Shown: positions 10,262 through 21,534, numbered from the stretch's first letter. The stretch is DNA of 64,000 nt from Paroedura picta (GCF_049243985.1 NC_135371.1:3001501-3065500), one strand, 5' to 3'. The notes: a model not told the origin generated them from the sequence alone. Numbers and translations are program-made.

Positions 10262-10478
10262 GTAGGGCTGTCAGTCTCTCCAGGTGGGACCTGGGGTTCG
10301 CCAGAATCATAGCTCATCTCCAGGCTGTGGTTCCCTTGAAGAAAATGGCTGCTTTGGAAGGGGGACTCCATAACTTTATACTCCACTGAGCGTCCTTCCC
10401 ATTCCTAAATCCTCCCTGCCCTGACTCCACCCTCAAAGTCTCCAGGTATTACCCTACCCAGAGCTGGCAACCCAAGAG
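10262..10478 (-). mobile_element. GTTGCCA-type MITE copy
   Basis: GGGCTGTCAGTCTCTCCAGG opens and CCAGAGCTGGCAACCC closes the copy; about 215 bp, non-coding. Upstream at 9979-10261 is only purine-rich, unassigned DNA. Confidence 0.55.
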
Positions 10479-10684
10479 TTAGGTCATCCACTGGTTGGTC
10501 CTGTGTGGCAGCTTAATGGTGGTGGTGGTGGAGGCCGGCTTTTGAGGAGAAGATGGGCTCTTATATGCCAGTACTTTGGTTATTTGCTGGAGGTAGTAGA
10601 TTTGGAGGTTCAAGGAACAGTTTGGAGCTGTGCTAATCACAGGTGAAGGTGGTTCCTATCCAGTCTTGCACAAAGTCAGTGGGA

Positions 10685-10892
10685 CATGTGGGGTTAAGAG
10701 TGGCAGCATCCGATCTAGGGAACCGGGTTCAATTCCCCACTCCTCCTCCCCTTGAAGCCTGCCGGGTGACCTTGGGCTAGTCGCAGTTACCTCAGAACCC
10801 TTTCAAGCCCACCTGCCCCACAAGGTGCCTGTTGTAAGATGCTTTGGAATTCCTCAGAGTATAGAAAAGCAGGGTATAAAAGCCAGCTTTTC
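10685..10892 (+). mobile_element. tRNA-derived CORE-SINE, 5' truncated
   Basis: TAAGAGTGGCAGCATCCGAT, box-B-like GGTTCAATTCCCCACTCC, core GCCGGGTGACCTTGGGCTAG and tail AGTATAGAAAAGCAGGGTAT. Confidence 0.7.
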
Positions 10893-10951
10893 CGTCTTGG
10901 CTGGTTTCAGAAAGTTGCTTGATTATTCTGTCTCAAGGCTTGAATTTAGAC

Positions 10952-11087
10952 CAGGGGTAGTCAAACTGCGGCCCTCCAGATGTCCATGGACTACAATTCC
11001 CAGAAACCCCTGCCAGCATTCGCTGGCAGGGGCTTCTGGGAATTGTAGTCCATGGACATCTGGAGGGCCACAGTTTGACTACCCCTG
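10952..11087. mobile_element. Palindromic hAT-type MITE
   Basis: Full palindrome with the exact target duplication ATTTAGAC (10944-10951 and 11088-11095). Confidence 0.93.
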
Positions 11088-11095
11088 ATTTAGAC

Positions 11096-11600
11096 CAATC
11101 TCTTAAGTAGGTCTTGAGGGTTAGACAGATTCCACAGTTTGGGGTGATCTGCTGGAGTCCCAAGTTGCGACCTGAAGGCAGGAGGGTCACGTGGTTCCAA
11201 CATCAACCTGGGTGTCTTGTGAGACGGCATTTATTTCCTACTGCCGTATGTTCTTAGGTTTATGACCCCTCTGCCATGGCAACAACATAGCCATGTCTCC
11301 ATAGGAATAGCTTTCTGCTGGAACTTGTCTCTCTTTGGACAGAGAAAAAAACACATATAGGCTGAGAAGGTAATCCCTTTTCCTTGGGTAGCGCTGGTTT
11401 CATGGGAGACTATATTTTTGTTTTAGACACCTAAGAGCAATTTCTGTCAGCCCCTCAGTGGTTACCAGAAATGGCTTGCTATGGAATTTTAAAATCTGCA
11501 GTGCCATCCAAGAATCTGGCAACTCCCTTAAGAGAATTCCAGTCTTTAACTGTGGGTTGCTCTATCTGTCTGCTCAAACAACCAACTGCAGAGGAAAGGT
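11096..11600. other. Unassigned intergenic DNA
   Basis: No recognisable features; it may include the outer part of the copia fossil that follows. Confidence 0.3.
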
Positions 11601-11619
11601 CTGTTTTAGACAGTGTGGA

Positions 11620-13500
11620 GCTTATACAGGAGCTTATCTAAGGCTTGACAATATCGAACGCTGTCAGCTGTGGACTCACATCTCTCTGCTTCGCATAGTT
11701 CACTTCCATGGGTGTGGGTCCATGGCAGGAATGTTCAAGATTAGAAATATCACCAAGGGCATTTCTGCACATCGAAAACAATAGCGGTACGCCAGCTGAA
11801 TGGCATAGCCCTAAATATTATCGTGCCTCTGGCCATTCCTCACCATCTCTGCCATCTTCCTGTAGTCAACAGAAGAAAACGGGGAACCTTTCCAAGGCAA
11901 TATGTTTGTAATAATGTATACAACGCATTACAATTCAATTTCTTTTACATACCAGAAGGAACAACCAAAAACGGCTTCTAGATAAATTCCGTTTTCATTG
12001 ACTTCATCAGTGGTTGAATTCTCCAATTCTCCAACAGTTTGTAGTATCAAAGGTGGCAAAATCCTATCACCTTTCCTTATGTTACTATTTTAATAGTTTA
12101 GTATCAGTTTAGTCAATGACCACTCCTTCCTGTAGTCTGCTGCCTTTTCGTGCTTCTTATTTACCCCATCGCTGCTGGAAATGGTGGAAGAGAGCAATGC
12201 AGTTTATACACGACTCTCGTCCACCTGTCAATCAAACCAGGCAGCCAATTTCTCCTTTTTTAAAGGTCATGTGATGCCCACCAGCTTAAAAAAAAAACAA
12301 TAGTTCTCTGTTAAACGCCTATGCATAGTGCTTTTTATAACTCCACCCCTTATGGAATCACAAGTCTTGAATCTTAAAAAATTAATCTCGTTCCTAATTT
12401 TTTGGGGGGGGGGACTTTAGAGAGGCATGCTTTGTGTGACAACTTTGGGGAAAAATTATTTTTGGCTTTGCCTGCATGCTTGTACGCCTACTCATCGATC
12501 CAGGCAATTCGCCTAAAAAACCCCAATCCCATCCCTGGGAGAAGGGGGTGGGAGGCGAGTGCGAGGGCAGGACATTGTAGGCGGAGATAGCGCTTCTTCA
12601 CCTCCATACATTTCTTTGGCTTGTAGTGTGTTGGTTGTCCTCTGGGGGAAGGCACTTTTTAGTTTGGAGGGATCCACTTTGTGGGATTCACCAACTTGCA
12701 ATTTAAAATGGGGGATTTAACTTGAAGTTTGTTGGCCAGATGCAGGAGGTTGGTGACATTATGCGGAGCACCCGGATTACAGCTTCTGCGGGGGGGGGGG
12801 GGAGGTAAGCATCATGCTAAATTTATGGCATGTGGAAAGGCCCCGTCTTTATTTGTCTGCTCTTGGTAGATGAAGAAACTCCCATCTTTGCCTCCTTGTA
12901 CTTGAATTCCTAAGTAGTGGCTTATGGATCTGAGTTTCTTTATCTCCACTTCCTTGCTCAGATGAGGCATAATCTTCTCACTCATAAACCAAAATCAAGT
13001 TGTCAACAAATATATACGCCCATCTGCCATTTATTGTATTTGTTGGACAAACATGCTTCAGCTTTGCTTCTTTTGAAGTTTGCTTGTAGCTATATATCAT
13101 TGCGTTTCACGTTCCAGCTCTGGGGGATTGTTTGAGCCCATAAATGCTCTTCTGCAGTTTATAAACAAGATCTGATTTGTTGCCATTTACGAAGCCTGCT
13201 GGTTGTTGCATGTAGATTTCTTCTTTCAAGTTACTATGCAAGAAAGCAGTTTTGACGTCTAGGTGGTCAACTTCCATTTTCCTCCAGAAAATGCGCAAGT
13301 GTACTTAATGTGGTGTGTTTCACATTTGGGGCAAAAGTTTCATCAAAATCCCCACCATATTTCTTTGAGTATCCCTGCACCACAAGGTCTGGCTTTGCAG
13401 CACTGAATCTCACCTTCTGCGCCATGTTTTAATTTAATTACCCCACTTGCAGCCAATTGTTTTCCTTCCTGGAGGTAGCTGTGTGAGGTTCCGAGTATTA
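11620..13500 (-). mobile_element. Ty1/copia LTR-retrotransposon fossil (pol region), interrupted
   Basis: On the minus strand the reverse-transcriptase part (about 13500-13100) shows the copia signatures LDVKTAFLH, EEIYMQQPAGFV and YGLKQSPR. A downstream pol piece with PTPMEVNYAK lies at about 11640-11720. The two parts are separated by a Harbinger-like element at 11757-12844. It is clearly broken and looks old. Terminal repeats were not found. Confidence 0.75.
11757..12844 (-). mobile_element. Non-autonomous Harbinger-like element inserted in the copia fossil
   Basis: The ends GGGCATTTCTGCACATCG and (minus strand) GGGGCCTTTCCACATGCC resemble the terminal repeats of the full Harbinger at 28234-33513 (GGGCCATTTCGCAC). 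The right half, about 560 bp, matches 50581-51115 in the opposite orientation, including GACTTTAGAGAGGCATGCTT and GGCGGAGATAGCGCTTCTT. No coding region and no clear 3-bp target duplication. Confidence 0.65.
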
Positions 13501-13900
13501 TTCTCCCAGAGTGAGCATATTTCTTCACAATCTGCTTCCTTCCGCTTCTGCCAGTGGAAATAGTGATACAGCATACAATTGACACTGGTGCAGTTGGCTC
13601 CGCCGCTCTTGTTAGGTAGGACAGTCTGTTACAAGAGTTACAGTGTAAATATAAATGCAAAAAACACATCCTATTTCAGCTGGTTGCAGTTACCAAAGTG
13701 ATGAGCTGTAAGAACTTTGGGCATCATGCACCTGTTCATATAAAGCTGCCATAGTCAGTGGAAGAATTTAAGCTCTTAGGGAAGGCTGACTTTAAAGAAA
13801 CCGCGCTTCCTGTCTAAGCATAGGTCACAGGTCATTCATGATGCATAGAACCAGTTTGAGATGAGTGACGGATGTGACCACCAATGGTGTTCTGCCGTAG
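13501..13900. other. Unassigned intergenic DNA
   Basis: It may continue the copia fossil upstream, but no diagnostic motif is visible. Confidence 0.3.
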
Positions 13901-13904
13901 TTTT

Positions 13905-14460
13905 GTTTGGGCCTATTTTATTACATTTCGATGCCACTCTTCCTCAGGGGCTCAGGGCAGGTCACAACACGTCGATACATTACACATTTTAAAATTAAGT
14001 TACTAAAACCAATTCATAATAAAGCCAATTTATAGTAAAACCCAAGAGCTCCTGCCCACCCTCTGGTGGGAGGAAATGAGGAAAAGAGCTGTACTTCCGG
14101 ATTTTATTACCTGTGCTGGGAGGTCAAGTTACTGTTGTTCTGTGGGCCCTTCTCCATAGGCCATACAGAATTGTTTAAAGTCCCACAAGGCCCTGATCTC
14201 ACCTGGGAGAGGTGCTAGGGCAGAGAACACCCTGGCTCTCGGTTGAGGCCAATTTCACTTCTTTGGGGTTGGGTATCATCAGCAAATTTTGTGTACTTTT
14301 GGTGTTCTTGAGGGCATAAGGGAAGAGGCAATCCCACAGGTATGAAGGGCCCAGACCACTTAGGGCCTTGAAGGTGAGGCCCAACACCTTGGTTCAGTCT
14401 TCAATCTGGAGTCAGTGCAGCTGGCAGAGCACTGATCCGAATGTGTTCCTTCCATGCTTG
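13905..14460. mobile_element. L2-like LINE-derived repeat
   Basis: The opening is a tail-like segment (TGCCACTCTTCCTCAGGGGC). It is followed by GCCCAGACCACTTAGGGCCT and GGAGTCAGTGCAGCTGGCAG, a pattern also seen at 15150-15900 and 18285-18864. Non-coding. Confidence 0.45.
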
Positions 14461-14520
14461 TTATAATATGTTATCCCTTTGTGTCATTCTGGCTTCGTTG
14501 ATCTGTTTCCTTCCTATCAT

Positions 14521-14800
14521 TTATTTATTTCTTAGGCTTATATACTTTCAACAACAGGCTCTGGGTGTGGTTCACAGAAGTCAATCAGATTAAAACATCC
14601 AAGGTCAATCAAATAGTTAAAATACTGAAAACATCGATCGTATTACATCTGTATTTTTAACAGATGGCTCCCTGCCCTATAGTGGACTCAGGGCAGTTCA
14701 CAGGAATAAAACATTAAAATACAATAAGAACCCTGTAAAAAAAAAAAACCCAAATTATAACAAAGGCAGCAAGCAGCCAGACGGTCTTCTAATTAGCCCA
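14521..14800. mobile_element. Two partial L2-like repeat starts
   Basis: Two tandem-like pieces of the type 'ggctctgggtgtggttcaca / attaaaacat', at about 14525-14640 and 14655-14760. Confidence 0.35.
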
Positions 14801-15149
14801 GTCCTAACCCACTTTGTTCAGCCGGGTACCACCGGTGAGGGGCACCTTCCTGACAGCGGGGAAGGGTGGGGGTTGGGGGTCAGCGGTGCACGCCCAGGTG
14901 GGTTTCACTTCCCTTCTGTCCATAAAGGTGTTGAGCTCCTAGGTTTACACCCGTTTTCCTGTGCTTTTCAGTGACACTGTCAATTTTTATACTTGTTTTT
15001 CGACATCCAAATAGTTTTGCAATGATAACAATCTCTTAAAAACGAAAATGGAAGTATTTTCTTACTTCTGTATATTTTCCAAATATTCTCTCTCTACTAG
15101 GCTCTACCAGTATCCAGTGTAATCTAATTATTATTATTAATTATTATTC
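14801..15149. other. Unassigned intergenic DNA
   Basis: Nothing recognised. Confidence 0.35.
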
Positions 15150-15900
15150 ATACTGGGTTTGTTTCCTGCGGTTCCCGGCAAGCCATCTCATGGTGGGTCA
15201 CATAATAAAACCCTACATAACAATACAATCCCATTAAAACGATCAACCCTCTCCCACATAATACAACTGCCACTAGGGGCGCCAGAGGGACTGCACTAGC
15301 CGGCCACCACCAAAGTGATATTCCAGAACCTAAGATGGCATATCTTCCTGAGGGGGGGGGGGTCCATCCGATCTTCCTCCAGCACTGGTCTCAGCCATAG
15401 ACCTGGCGAAAGAGTTCTATCTTACAGGACCTGTGGAGTGCCGAAAGCTCCCACAACAGGGCCCACAGCTCTTCTGGGACCTCATTCTACCCTGGTAGGG
15501 GCCAGGACCAAAAAGGTCCTGGCCCTGGTTGAGGCCAGGCAAACGTCTCTGGGGACTGAGAATGACAACAAGCTGGTACCCATAGAGCCCTGCAGGGGCA
15601 TGGGGCGACAGGCGGCCCCTCAGATATGTCGTTCCCAGACTGTGAAGGACCTTAAAGGTCAATCTTAAAGGTGATCTAGGCCAGGGGTAGTCAACCTGTG
15701 GTCCTCCAGATGTCCATGGACTACAATTCCCATGAGCCCCTGCCAGCAAATGCTGGCAGGGGCTCATGGGAATTGTAGTCCATGGACATCCGGAGGACCG
15801 CAGGTTGACTACCCCTGATCTAGGCCACAACCGGCAACTAACGCAGCTGCCTCAGCACAGGCTGGATTTGGGCGTGCTCAAAAGGGGTGGCCAGTGAATA
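15150..15900 (+). mobile_element. L2-like LINE 3' repeat with a nested MITE
   Basis: Non-coding repeat with AGGGGCCAGGACCAAAAAGG and CCCTGGTTGAGGCCAGGCAA. A palindromic MITE at 15682-15817 splits it; on the far side the text resumes with the duplicated ATCTAGGC. Confidence 0.5.
15682..15817. mobile_element. Palindromic hAT-type MITE
   Basis: Full palindrome (CCAACCTGTGG variant on the left arm) with the exact target duplication ATCTAGGC (15674-15681 and 15818-15825). Confidence 0.93.
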
Positions 15901-16029
15901 GGAGGTCAAGGTCAGGGATATTATCAGTCTCTCCCCTTCACCAGTTCAGGGAACTCCCCAGTAGATAGGGAGAGATTGATAATATCCCTGAGCTTGACCT
16001 CCTATCCGCTGGCCCAGCCCCCTTTGAGC
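15876..16029. repeat. Long imperfect inverted repeat (60-bp arms)
   Basis: The left arm (15876-15935) and right arm (15966-16029) are reverse complements with few mismatches and share GGATATTATCA and ATAGGAGGTCAAG. The loop is about 30 bp. It does not match the other inverted elements here. It could be a transposon remnant or a local inverted duplication. Confidence 0.7.
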
Positions 16030-16239
16030 AAAACAAGAAACCTTGTGAAACCAAAAATGAAAACAGTCTCTTCTTGTGTATTCTTTCTGTGATTCCTTTG
16101 CTTGTTCTTCAGTTGTCAAGACTTCTGCCAGGACTGCAGCCTGGTAATGTCCATTTTCAATGGAAAACAACTTTCCACAGTGGGGAGTCCTCCAACTAGT
16201 CAGTTTTCTTAATGCAATGGATTAAACAATCCAACAGCT

Positions 16240-16890
16240 TGTTTTAAACCTTCTTAGTAATCTTATACAAAAGGCCAACAGCTCTTGACCGTACAGGGAT
16301 CAAGGAGACACGTGGCTGCCCTTACCAACCCCAGTAACGGGTACGCTTCTGGTAATGACGGCTGTCTGAAGCCATCAAATGTCACCTCCAAAGGTGGCCA
16401 AACGGCCTCCAGTTCCCTTCCCATATCAACCGTGGTGGGAAGGTCACAGCACAGTGACAAAACCTTACCTGCAAAATAGCTCACTAATGCCTCACAGTTA
16501 AGGTCCAATTTACGATTATTTTGGCGCCTCTCCTCGAGATTCCTCCAGCCATTGGCAGAGGTGGTACTGAGGATCTGATTCCACACTCCCTCCAGCCAGT
16601 GGTGGATTCCAAACTTGGGTCTTCAGATCTTCACCCATCCCTTGGGGTTGTCCCACAGAGTTTTCGTGATCTCCACGCAGGACGGGATTTCCTGAAGGGC
16701 TCTCCCCCTCCCATTCTGATATGTCTGCCACAATCCATCCCAGCAGATGTTGGCCACCAAAGCTTTCCGCCCGGCTCACCCGGGCTCCGCCTGCCTCCAA
16801 GCACCCTAAGCTCCCCTTATGGGTCCTCGCGCCCAAACCTCCTTCTACCACAGAAGCTAGGTGGTAAATCAATCTCAACCAATTCAAATA
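16240..16890 (-). mobile_element. LINE ORF2 fragment (L2-like clade)
   Basis: The minus-strand translation contains CEALVSYFAGKVLSL and later RAATCLLDPC, the linker between endonuclease and reverse transcriptase in L2-like LINEs (known pattern: STTCLLDP). It is broken and lacks the flanking catalytic parts. Confidence 0.5.
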
Positions 16891-17013
16891 AAACCCTTCG
16901 TCTTCCCATCAAAATCAGTCTTTTAGTTTCTTATTCCTCCCTAGTCACTGAGCAGATGCAGCAATTAACCATAAGTTCAGTGTTAGCTTTATCTACCTAT
17001 AGATAAAGCAACG
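16891..17013. other. Unassigned
   Basis: Short stretch with nothing recognised. Confidence 0.3.
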
Positions 17014-17021
17014 GTATAAAC

Positions 17022-17157
17022 CAGGGGTAGTCAAACTGCGGCCCTCCAGATGTCCATGGACTACAATTCCCAGAAGCCCCTGCCAGCATTCGCTGGCAGG
17101 GGCTTCTGGGAATTGTAGTCCATGGACATCTGGAGAGCCGCAGTTTGACTACCCCTG
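17022..17157. mobile_element. Palindromic hAT-type MITE
   Basis: Full palindrome with the exact target duplication GTATAAAC (17014-17021 and 17158-17165). Confidence 0.93.
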
Positions 17158-17165
17158 GTATAAAC

Positions 17166-18095
17166 AGTGTCTCCTGTTATACTCCAGGAACAAAAGTGGA
17201 ACTTGCGGGTTAAAAAAAAAAATACTCCGTAGGTAAAATAGCAGAAAGTATGTCATAGGGTGCAGGAAAAAAAACATCCCATGAAAACCCTTAATTTTTC
17301 CTTTCCCGTACTGCACAAAACCTTGTTAAAATAAAAGACAAGGAAGGAACTGATTGTTGTGGGTTATCTGGACTTGTGTGGCCATGGTCTGGTAATTTTA
17401 GTCCCTGACGTTTTGCCAGAAACTCTGGCAGGTCACAACAATGTATTAATTTTATTATTTATTAGATTTATAGACCGCCGCTCCCACGTCAAAGCTGATG
17501 AGTTTGTTATTGGGGTTGAGTTTTAGGGTGCTGATTTTGTTGATGCAATGTGCAGAGTCTGTAATGTAGCATGTTTGGCCAATGTGAGTCTGTCGATGAG
17601 TAGCCAGGAGTCTTGCTCATCCGTATGTCGGGGAGCCAATGATTGAGTCAGCAGGGGTCTGTTGAACAACTTCTAAAAAGTGAGGAGCACAATGTCCTTG
17701 GAGAGCTTTGCCTTCCTAGATTGCCTTTTCAGAATTTAGAGGGTTTTTTTCTTTCATGTGCCAGATCTGGAGATGAATTTAAGACAGGGCAACTGGGGTG
17801 CTGGCAAATATGGCTTGCATCCCCCTTCCTCCTCCCGGGTAAATTAGGTCTTTGTAGAGCAAAGAACTGTGTTCTCCCCACAGTTCTGCTGGCCAGATTG
17901 GGGAAGGGGGGAGAAGAATGAGCTCACTTCCCACCCATTAACAGGCCTCAATAGTTTTGGTACAAGTTCAGCAAGTTCACTTCTTAGGTCATCAGAAAGC
18001 GCAAGCAAGTTTCAGATGCTCGGGCATAGGTGAACACCAGGCCTTCGTCCTCCATCACCGCCTTGGAGATACACAAGAGGTTTTTGAAGAACCAC
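17166..18095. other. Unassigned, with short retroelement pieces
   Basis: At about 17350-17450 there is a phrase (GGTCTGGTAATTTTAGTCCC) that looks like a retroelement tail, and at about 17455-17500 an L2-like opening. The 92-codon frame at 17643-17921 has no domain. Confidence 0.35.
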
Positions 18096-18225
18096 ATTCA
18101 GAGGTGCAAAATCTTGAACCTCAAGGGCAGGAGGCAACATCAGGGAAGGCTGGCCGCTCTCTGGGAGGATGCTGGACTAGATGGATCCCTGGTTTGATCT
18201 AGCAGGGCTTCCCTTGTGTTTTAAA
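18096..18225 (+). mobile_element. LINE 3' fragment (CR1/L2-like)
   Basis: GGCAGGAGGCAACATCAGGG and CTGGACTAGATGGATCCCTG match the tail family at 2391-2795. Confidence 0.5.
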
Positions 18226-18284
18226 CTGCCACGTGGACTTGGTCTGTGGGGACATCAGCTTCTGAATACCCTCCATATGCTATT

Positions 18285-18864
18285 ATTATTTATTAAATTT
18301 ATTACTCTCCTCTCCCCGAAGGCTCGAGGCGAGTTACAATGTTAAAACCCCAACAAAAACCCCTATACCAGGGGTAGTCAAACTGCGGCCCTCCAGATGT
18401 CCATGGACTACAATTCCCATGAGCCCCTGCCAGCGAATGCTGGCAGGGGCTCATGGGAATTGCAGTCCATGGACATCTGGAGGGCCGCAGTTTGACTACC
18501 CCTGCCCTATACACAATAAAGCACAAAAGTGCTAAGATGTGGCAGTAAAAACAATAGCTCACTACAGCCCACCCCGAAAAAACCACTCTAGAGGGCGATA
18601 GAGGGCGCTGTTGGCATTCGCAAACTGCTACTCCAATAACATCCTATAGGGTGGCCCTGACCTTCCTTGCCACCCCGTCTCAACCAACCACCTGGCAGAA
18701 GAGCGCCGTTTTAAAGGCCCTGCAGAAAGTTGGAAACTCCCACAAGGCCTGTAGCTCATTCCATCAGGTTGGAGCCAGGACTGAAAAGGCTCTGGTCCTG
18801 GTCAAGGCCAGGCGCGCCTCCCTGGGGCCGGGGACAACCAATAAGTTAGCACCCGCAGAACTAT
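18285..18864 (+). mobile_element. L2-like LINE 3' repeat with a nested MITE
   Basis: ATTTATTACTCTCCTCTCCC at the start and GGCTCTGGTCCTGGTCAAGG near the end resemble 15150-15900. A palindromic MITE occupies 18369-18504. Confidence 0.5.
18369..18504. mobile_element. Palindromic hAT-type MITE
   Basis: Full palindrome with the exact target duplication CCCTATAC (18361-18368 and 18505-18512). Confidence 0.93.
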
Positions 18865-19046
18865 GACCGTTTATGCACTGGGAACTTCACTGCCCCACCC
18901 CCCCTGTCAGGAGCACAGATTGGGGGCGGATGAGGTGCACCAGGCCAAATGCTCCTCCGTGTGGGTGCAGGAAGAGGTGGGGCCACCTGCCACGACTAAA
19001 ACTCCAGCCTGCAGCCTGGCATGAAACCTCCAGTGCATAAATGGTC
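18865..19046. mobile_element. Short MITE with 17-bp inverted ends and TAT duplication
   Basis: The ends are GACCGTTTATGCACTGG and the inverse of GACCATTTATGCACTGG, with one mismatch. TAT flanks both sides (18862-18864 and 19047-19049). Length 182 bp, non-coding. A 3-bp duplication would suit a Harbinger-type element; a TA dinucleotide target cannot be excluded. No second copy is seen in the window. Confidence 0.7.
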
Positions 19047-19322
19047 TATGCGTCACAAAGTACTTTCTGCTGGACAGCAGGGTTTCCCTGCTTCAGGGGT
19101 CAGGACTCTGGAAAGAACCGCCATTGTGGGTTAGAGGGTTGATTGCGGAATCAGCAATGCAATTCAGCACAAATTGTTCATAGATTTTTTTTTTGTTGTT
19201 GTGCTTCGGAAGCTGTTCTTCACAGCTCGTGCGAACAGATAGATCTCCCAAAGAGTCCATTCAGCACTTGAGCTTGGGTGTACAACAGCATTCAGTATAC
19301 TTCCTGTTCCAAAAGTGAATAA
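19047..19322. other. Unassigned
   Basis: Nothing recognised. Confidence 0.3.
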
Positions 19323-19844
19323 TCAAGAGAGGCCCATTTTCCTCAAGGGATATTTGATGGCTTTCTGTGTTCCATGCAGCTGGCTCTTTGTGTTCCGGGA
19401 CATATTCAGTGCAACCAAACACCTGCGAGATGTCACTGATAGCCTTGAAGATCCAGATGTGCAGGCAATTCTATCCCAGTGTCCTTCATGAAGCCCATCC
19501 CACCCATGATCTGGATATACTCCTCTGTAATGGTCCATGCAGCTTCGGAGTTGAATGTTTTGCTGATGGCCACATCAATCTCAAAGTCCAAAGCTACCTG
19601 ATCTACAGTCACGTGGTGCAGGCCGTGGATTCTGTGATGTACTTCAGGGGAGTAATATGGCCCAGTTTCTCCTGGTTCTCTCCAAAGTTATAGATCTTGT
19701 CTCTAAACTGGGCCTGGTTCGCTACCTTCACCACCGCTTTGCTGCCACCACGCATGGTGCTGGCCATGATGGCTGTCGGGCAAAAGCCACGCGTTGAGGG
19801 TATTCATAGCAACCTTGAAGCTGGCACCAGGGTCTCCCAGATTG
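19323..19844 (-). pseudogene. Acyl-CoA dehydrogenase (ACADVL-like) gene fragment
   Basis: In shifting minus-strand frames this reads GDPGASFKVAMNTLN, then [18 protein letters not shown], then [17 protein letters not shown] and GMGFMKDTG. These follow the order of the C-terminal half of very-long-chain acyl-CoA dehydrogenase (family landmarks: [33 protein letters not shown]). The reading frame is not open throughout, so it is a relic. The catalytic N-terminal half is absent. The proximal 200 bp is duplicated at 20820-21033, each copy ending next to an LTR-like repeat. Confidence 0.65.
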
Positions 19845-20324
19845 TGTCATGACCTGGGACCCATGAAGACGCCAAAGCAAAGACAGGCTCTTTGCAATGA
19901 AGAGTCTTTATTGGGTGAAGTAGCTTTATTGGGATTCTAGGGGTGGGATTACAGGGACTTGCCATTACAGAGAAACACTGCTGAAAATGCCTCTCAGAGT
20001 ATCCAAGGAACAGATATACTCTCAGACCCCAGACCTCATTCCATGGTATTTGCGTGTCAAAAGGTATTCCCATGGAAAGGCTGCTTTCTCTAAACTACAA
20101 AGTGAAAACTTTCTGTATTAACTCCCAGGCACCAAGAGCCAGCCCAAGGTGGTTTGCCTTCCTTTCAATATTAAACTGTGCCGACCACAAAAGATAATAG
20201 GCGTGACCTCAGAGGGGCAGAAGGAATACGTGGGGGAGGGAGGGGAAGCTGAAAGAGCCCCTCTAGGAAGAGATGGCATCTCCGGAGATCCCTTGGCAGG
20301 TACCAGGGCCATGAGTATGTAACA
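19845..20324 (-). mobile_element. LTR-like repeat, copy 1
   Basis: About 480 bp. On the minus strand it begins TGTTACATAC and ends GTCATGACA (TG...CA). It contains an AATAAAG signal near the downstream end (CCCAATAAAGACTC). It matches copies at 21034-21520 and 21535-21988. LTR-retroelement fossil, superfamily uncertain. Confidence 0.6.
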
Positions 20325-20819
20325 ATGTTCTCCACCAGGACATGGGTGACATCTAAGTAGTCTTTTTTTGTTTTGGATGCTTTGATGCCCAACTTCTCTA
20401 GGGGGCCACGTGAAATGCCCCCAAAGGATCATTCCGTGTTGAACACCATGACCTTGTGCTTCACCTTGCTGGTCTTCCTCTTTCAGGGGGGCTTCCCCCC
20501 CAAAAAAAAACTAAGGATCTTGGCTCCCCTGCTCTTGCTGACCCTCGTATTTCCCCCGGTCAGAATGTAATAGTGGCCACAAGGGTGTAGAGACAGATGC
20601 GGCAGCCAGAATCCCTGGCAGGCTTTGTAAAGGTCTTACCATTTGCCATTTTGGGAAAATACTTTTCCTTTTTCTCCAGGATGCCGTAGAGGAGGATTCC
20701 GTTACCCTCCCACCTCTTGTCGATGTGGACTTGGGCCGCAAGGGCATCTTCTTTCTTGGAAAATGTCCTATACGTTACCAATTGACCATCTTCCCATGAC
20801 TGGGGTTCCTGACCCATTC
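20325..20819 (-). other. Internal segment between LTR-like copies 1 and 2
   Basis: A minus-strand frame of about 80 codons includes GQLVTYRTFSKKEDALAAQV and YFPKMANGKTF. I do not recognise its family. It may be retroelement internal sequence or a further gene fragment. Confidence 0.3.
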
Positions 20820-21033
20820 TGTGATGTTCTTCAGGGGGAGTAATATGGCCCAGTTTCTCCTGGTTCTCTCCAAAGATATAGATCTTGTCTCTAAACTGGG
20901 CCTGGTTTGCTACCTTCACCACCGCTTTGCTGCTGCCACGCATGGTGCTGGCCATGATGGCAGTCGGGCAAAAGCCACCCGTTTGAGGGTATTCGTAGCA
21001 ACCTTGAAGCTGGCACCAGGGTCTCCCAGATTG
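20820..21033 (-). pseudogene. Second ACADVL-like fragment
   Basis: Near-identical to the proximal part of 19323-19844 ([31 protein letters not shown]). It abuts LTR-like copy 2, so the unit LTR plus dehydrogenase piece is tandemly duplicated with a period of about 1189 bp. Confidence 0.65.
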
Positions 21034-21520
21034 TGTCATGACCTGGGATGTACACCCATGAAGACGCCAAAGCAAAGACAGGCTCTTTGCAATGAAGAGT
21101 CTTTATTGGGTGAAGTAGCTTTATTAGGATTCTAGGGGTGGGATTATGGGGACTTGCCATTACAGAGAAACACTGCTGAAAATGCCTCTCAGAGTATCCA
21201 AGGAACAGATATACTCTCAGACCCCAGACCTCATTCCATGGTATTTGTGTGCTAAAAGGTATTCCCATGGAAAGGCTGCTTTCTCTAAACTATAAAGTGA
21301 AATCTTTCTTTAAATGTCTTTAAATCCTGACCGCCAAGAGCCAGGCAAGGTGGTTTGCATTCCTTTCAACGTTAAACAGTGCCAGCCACAGAGATAGTAG
21401 GGAGAGCAGAAAGAATAAGTGGGGTGGGAAGGGAAACAGAAGGAGCCCCTCTAGGAAGAGATGGCATCTCAGGAGCTCCCTGGGCTTGAAGGCATGTACC
21501 TGGGCTATGAGTACATAACA
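21034..21520 (-). mobile_element. LTR-like repeat, copy 2
   Basis: Same ends and internal text as copy 1, about 487 bp. Confidence 0.6.
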
Positions 21521-21534
21521 ATGTTCCCAGATTG

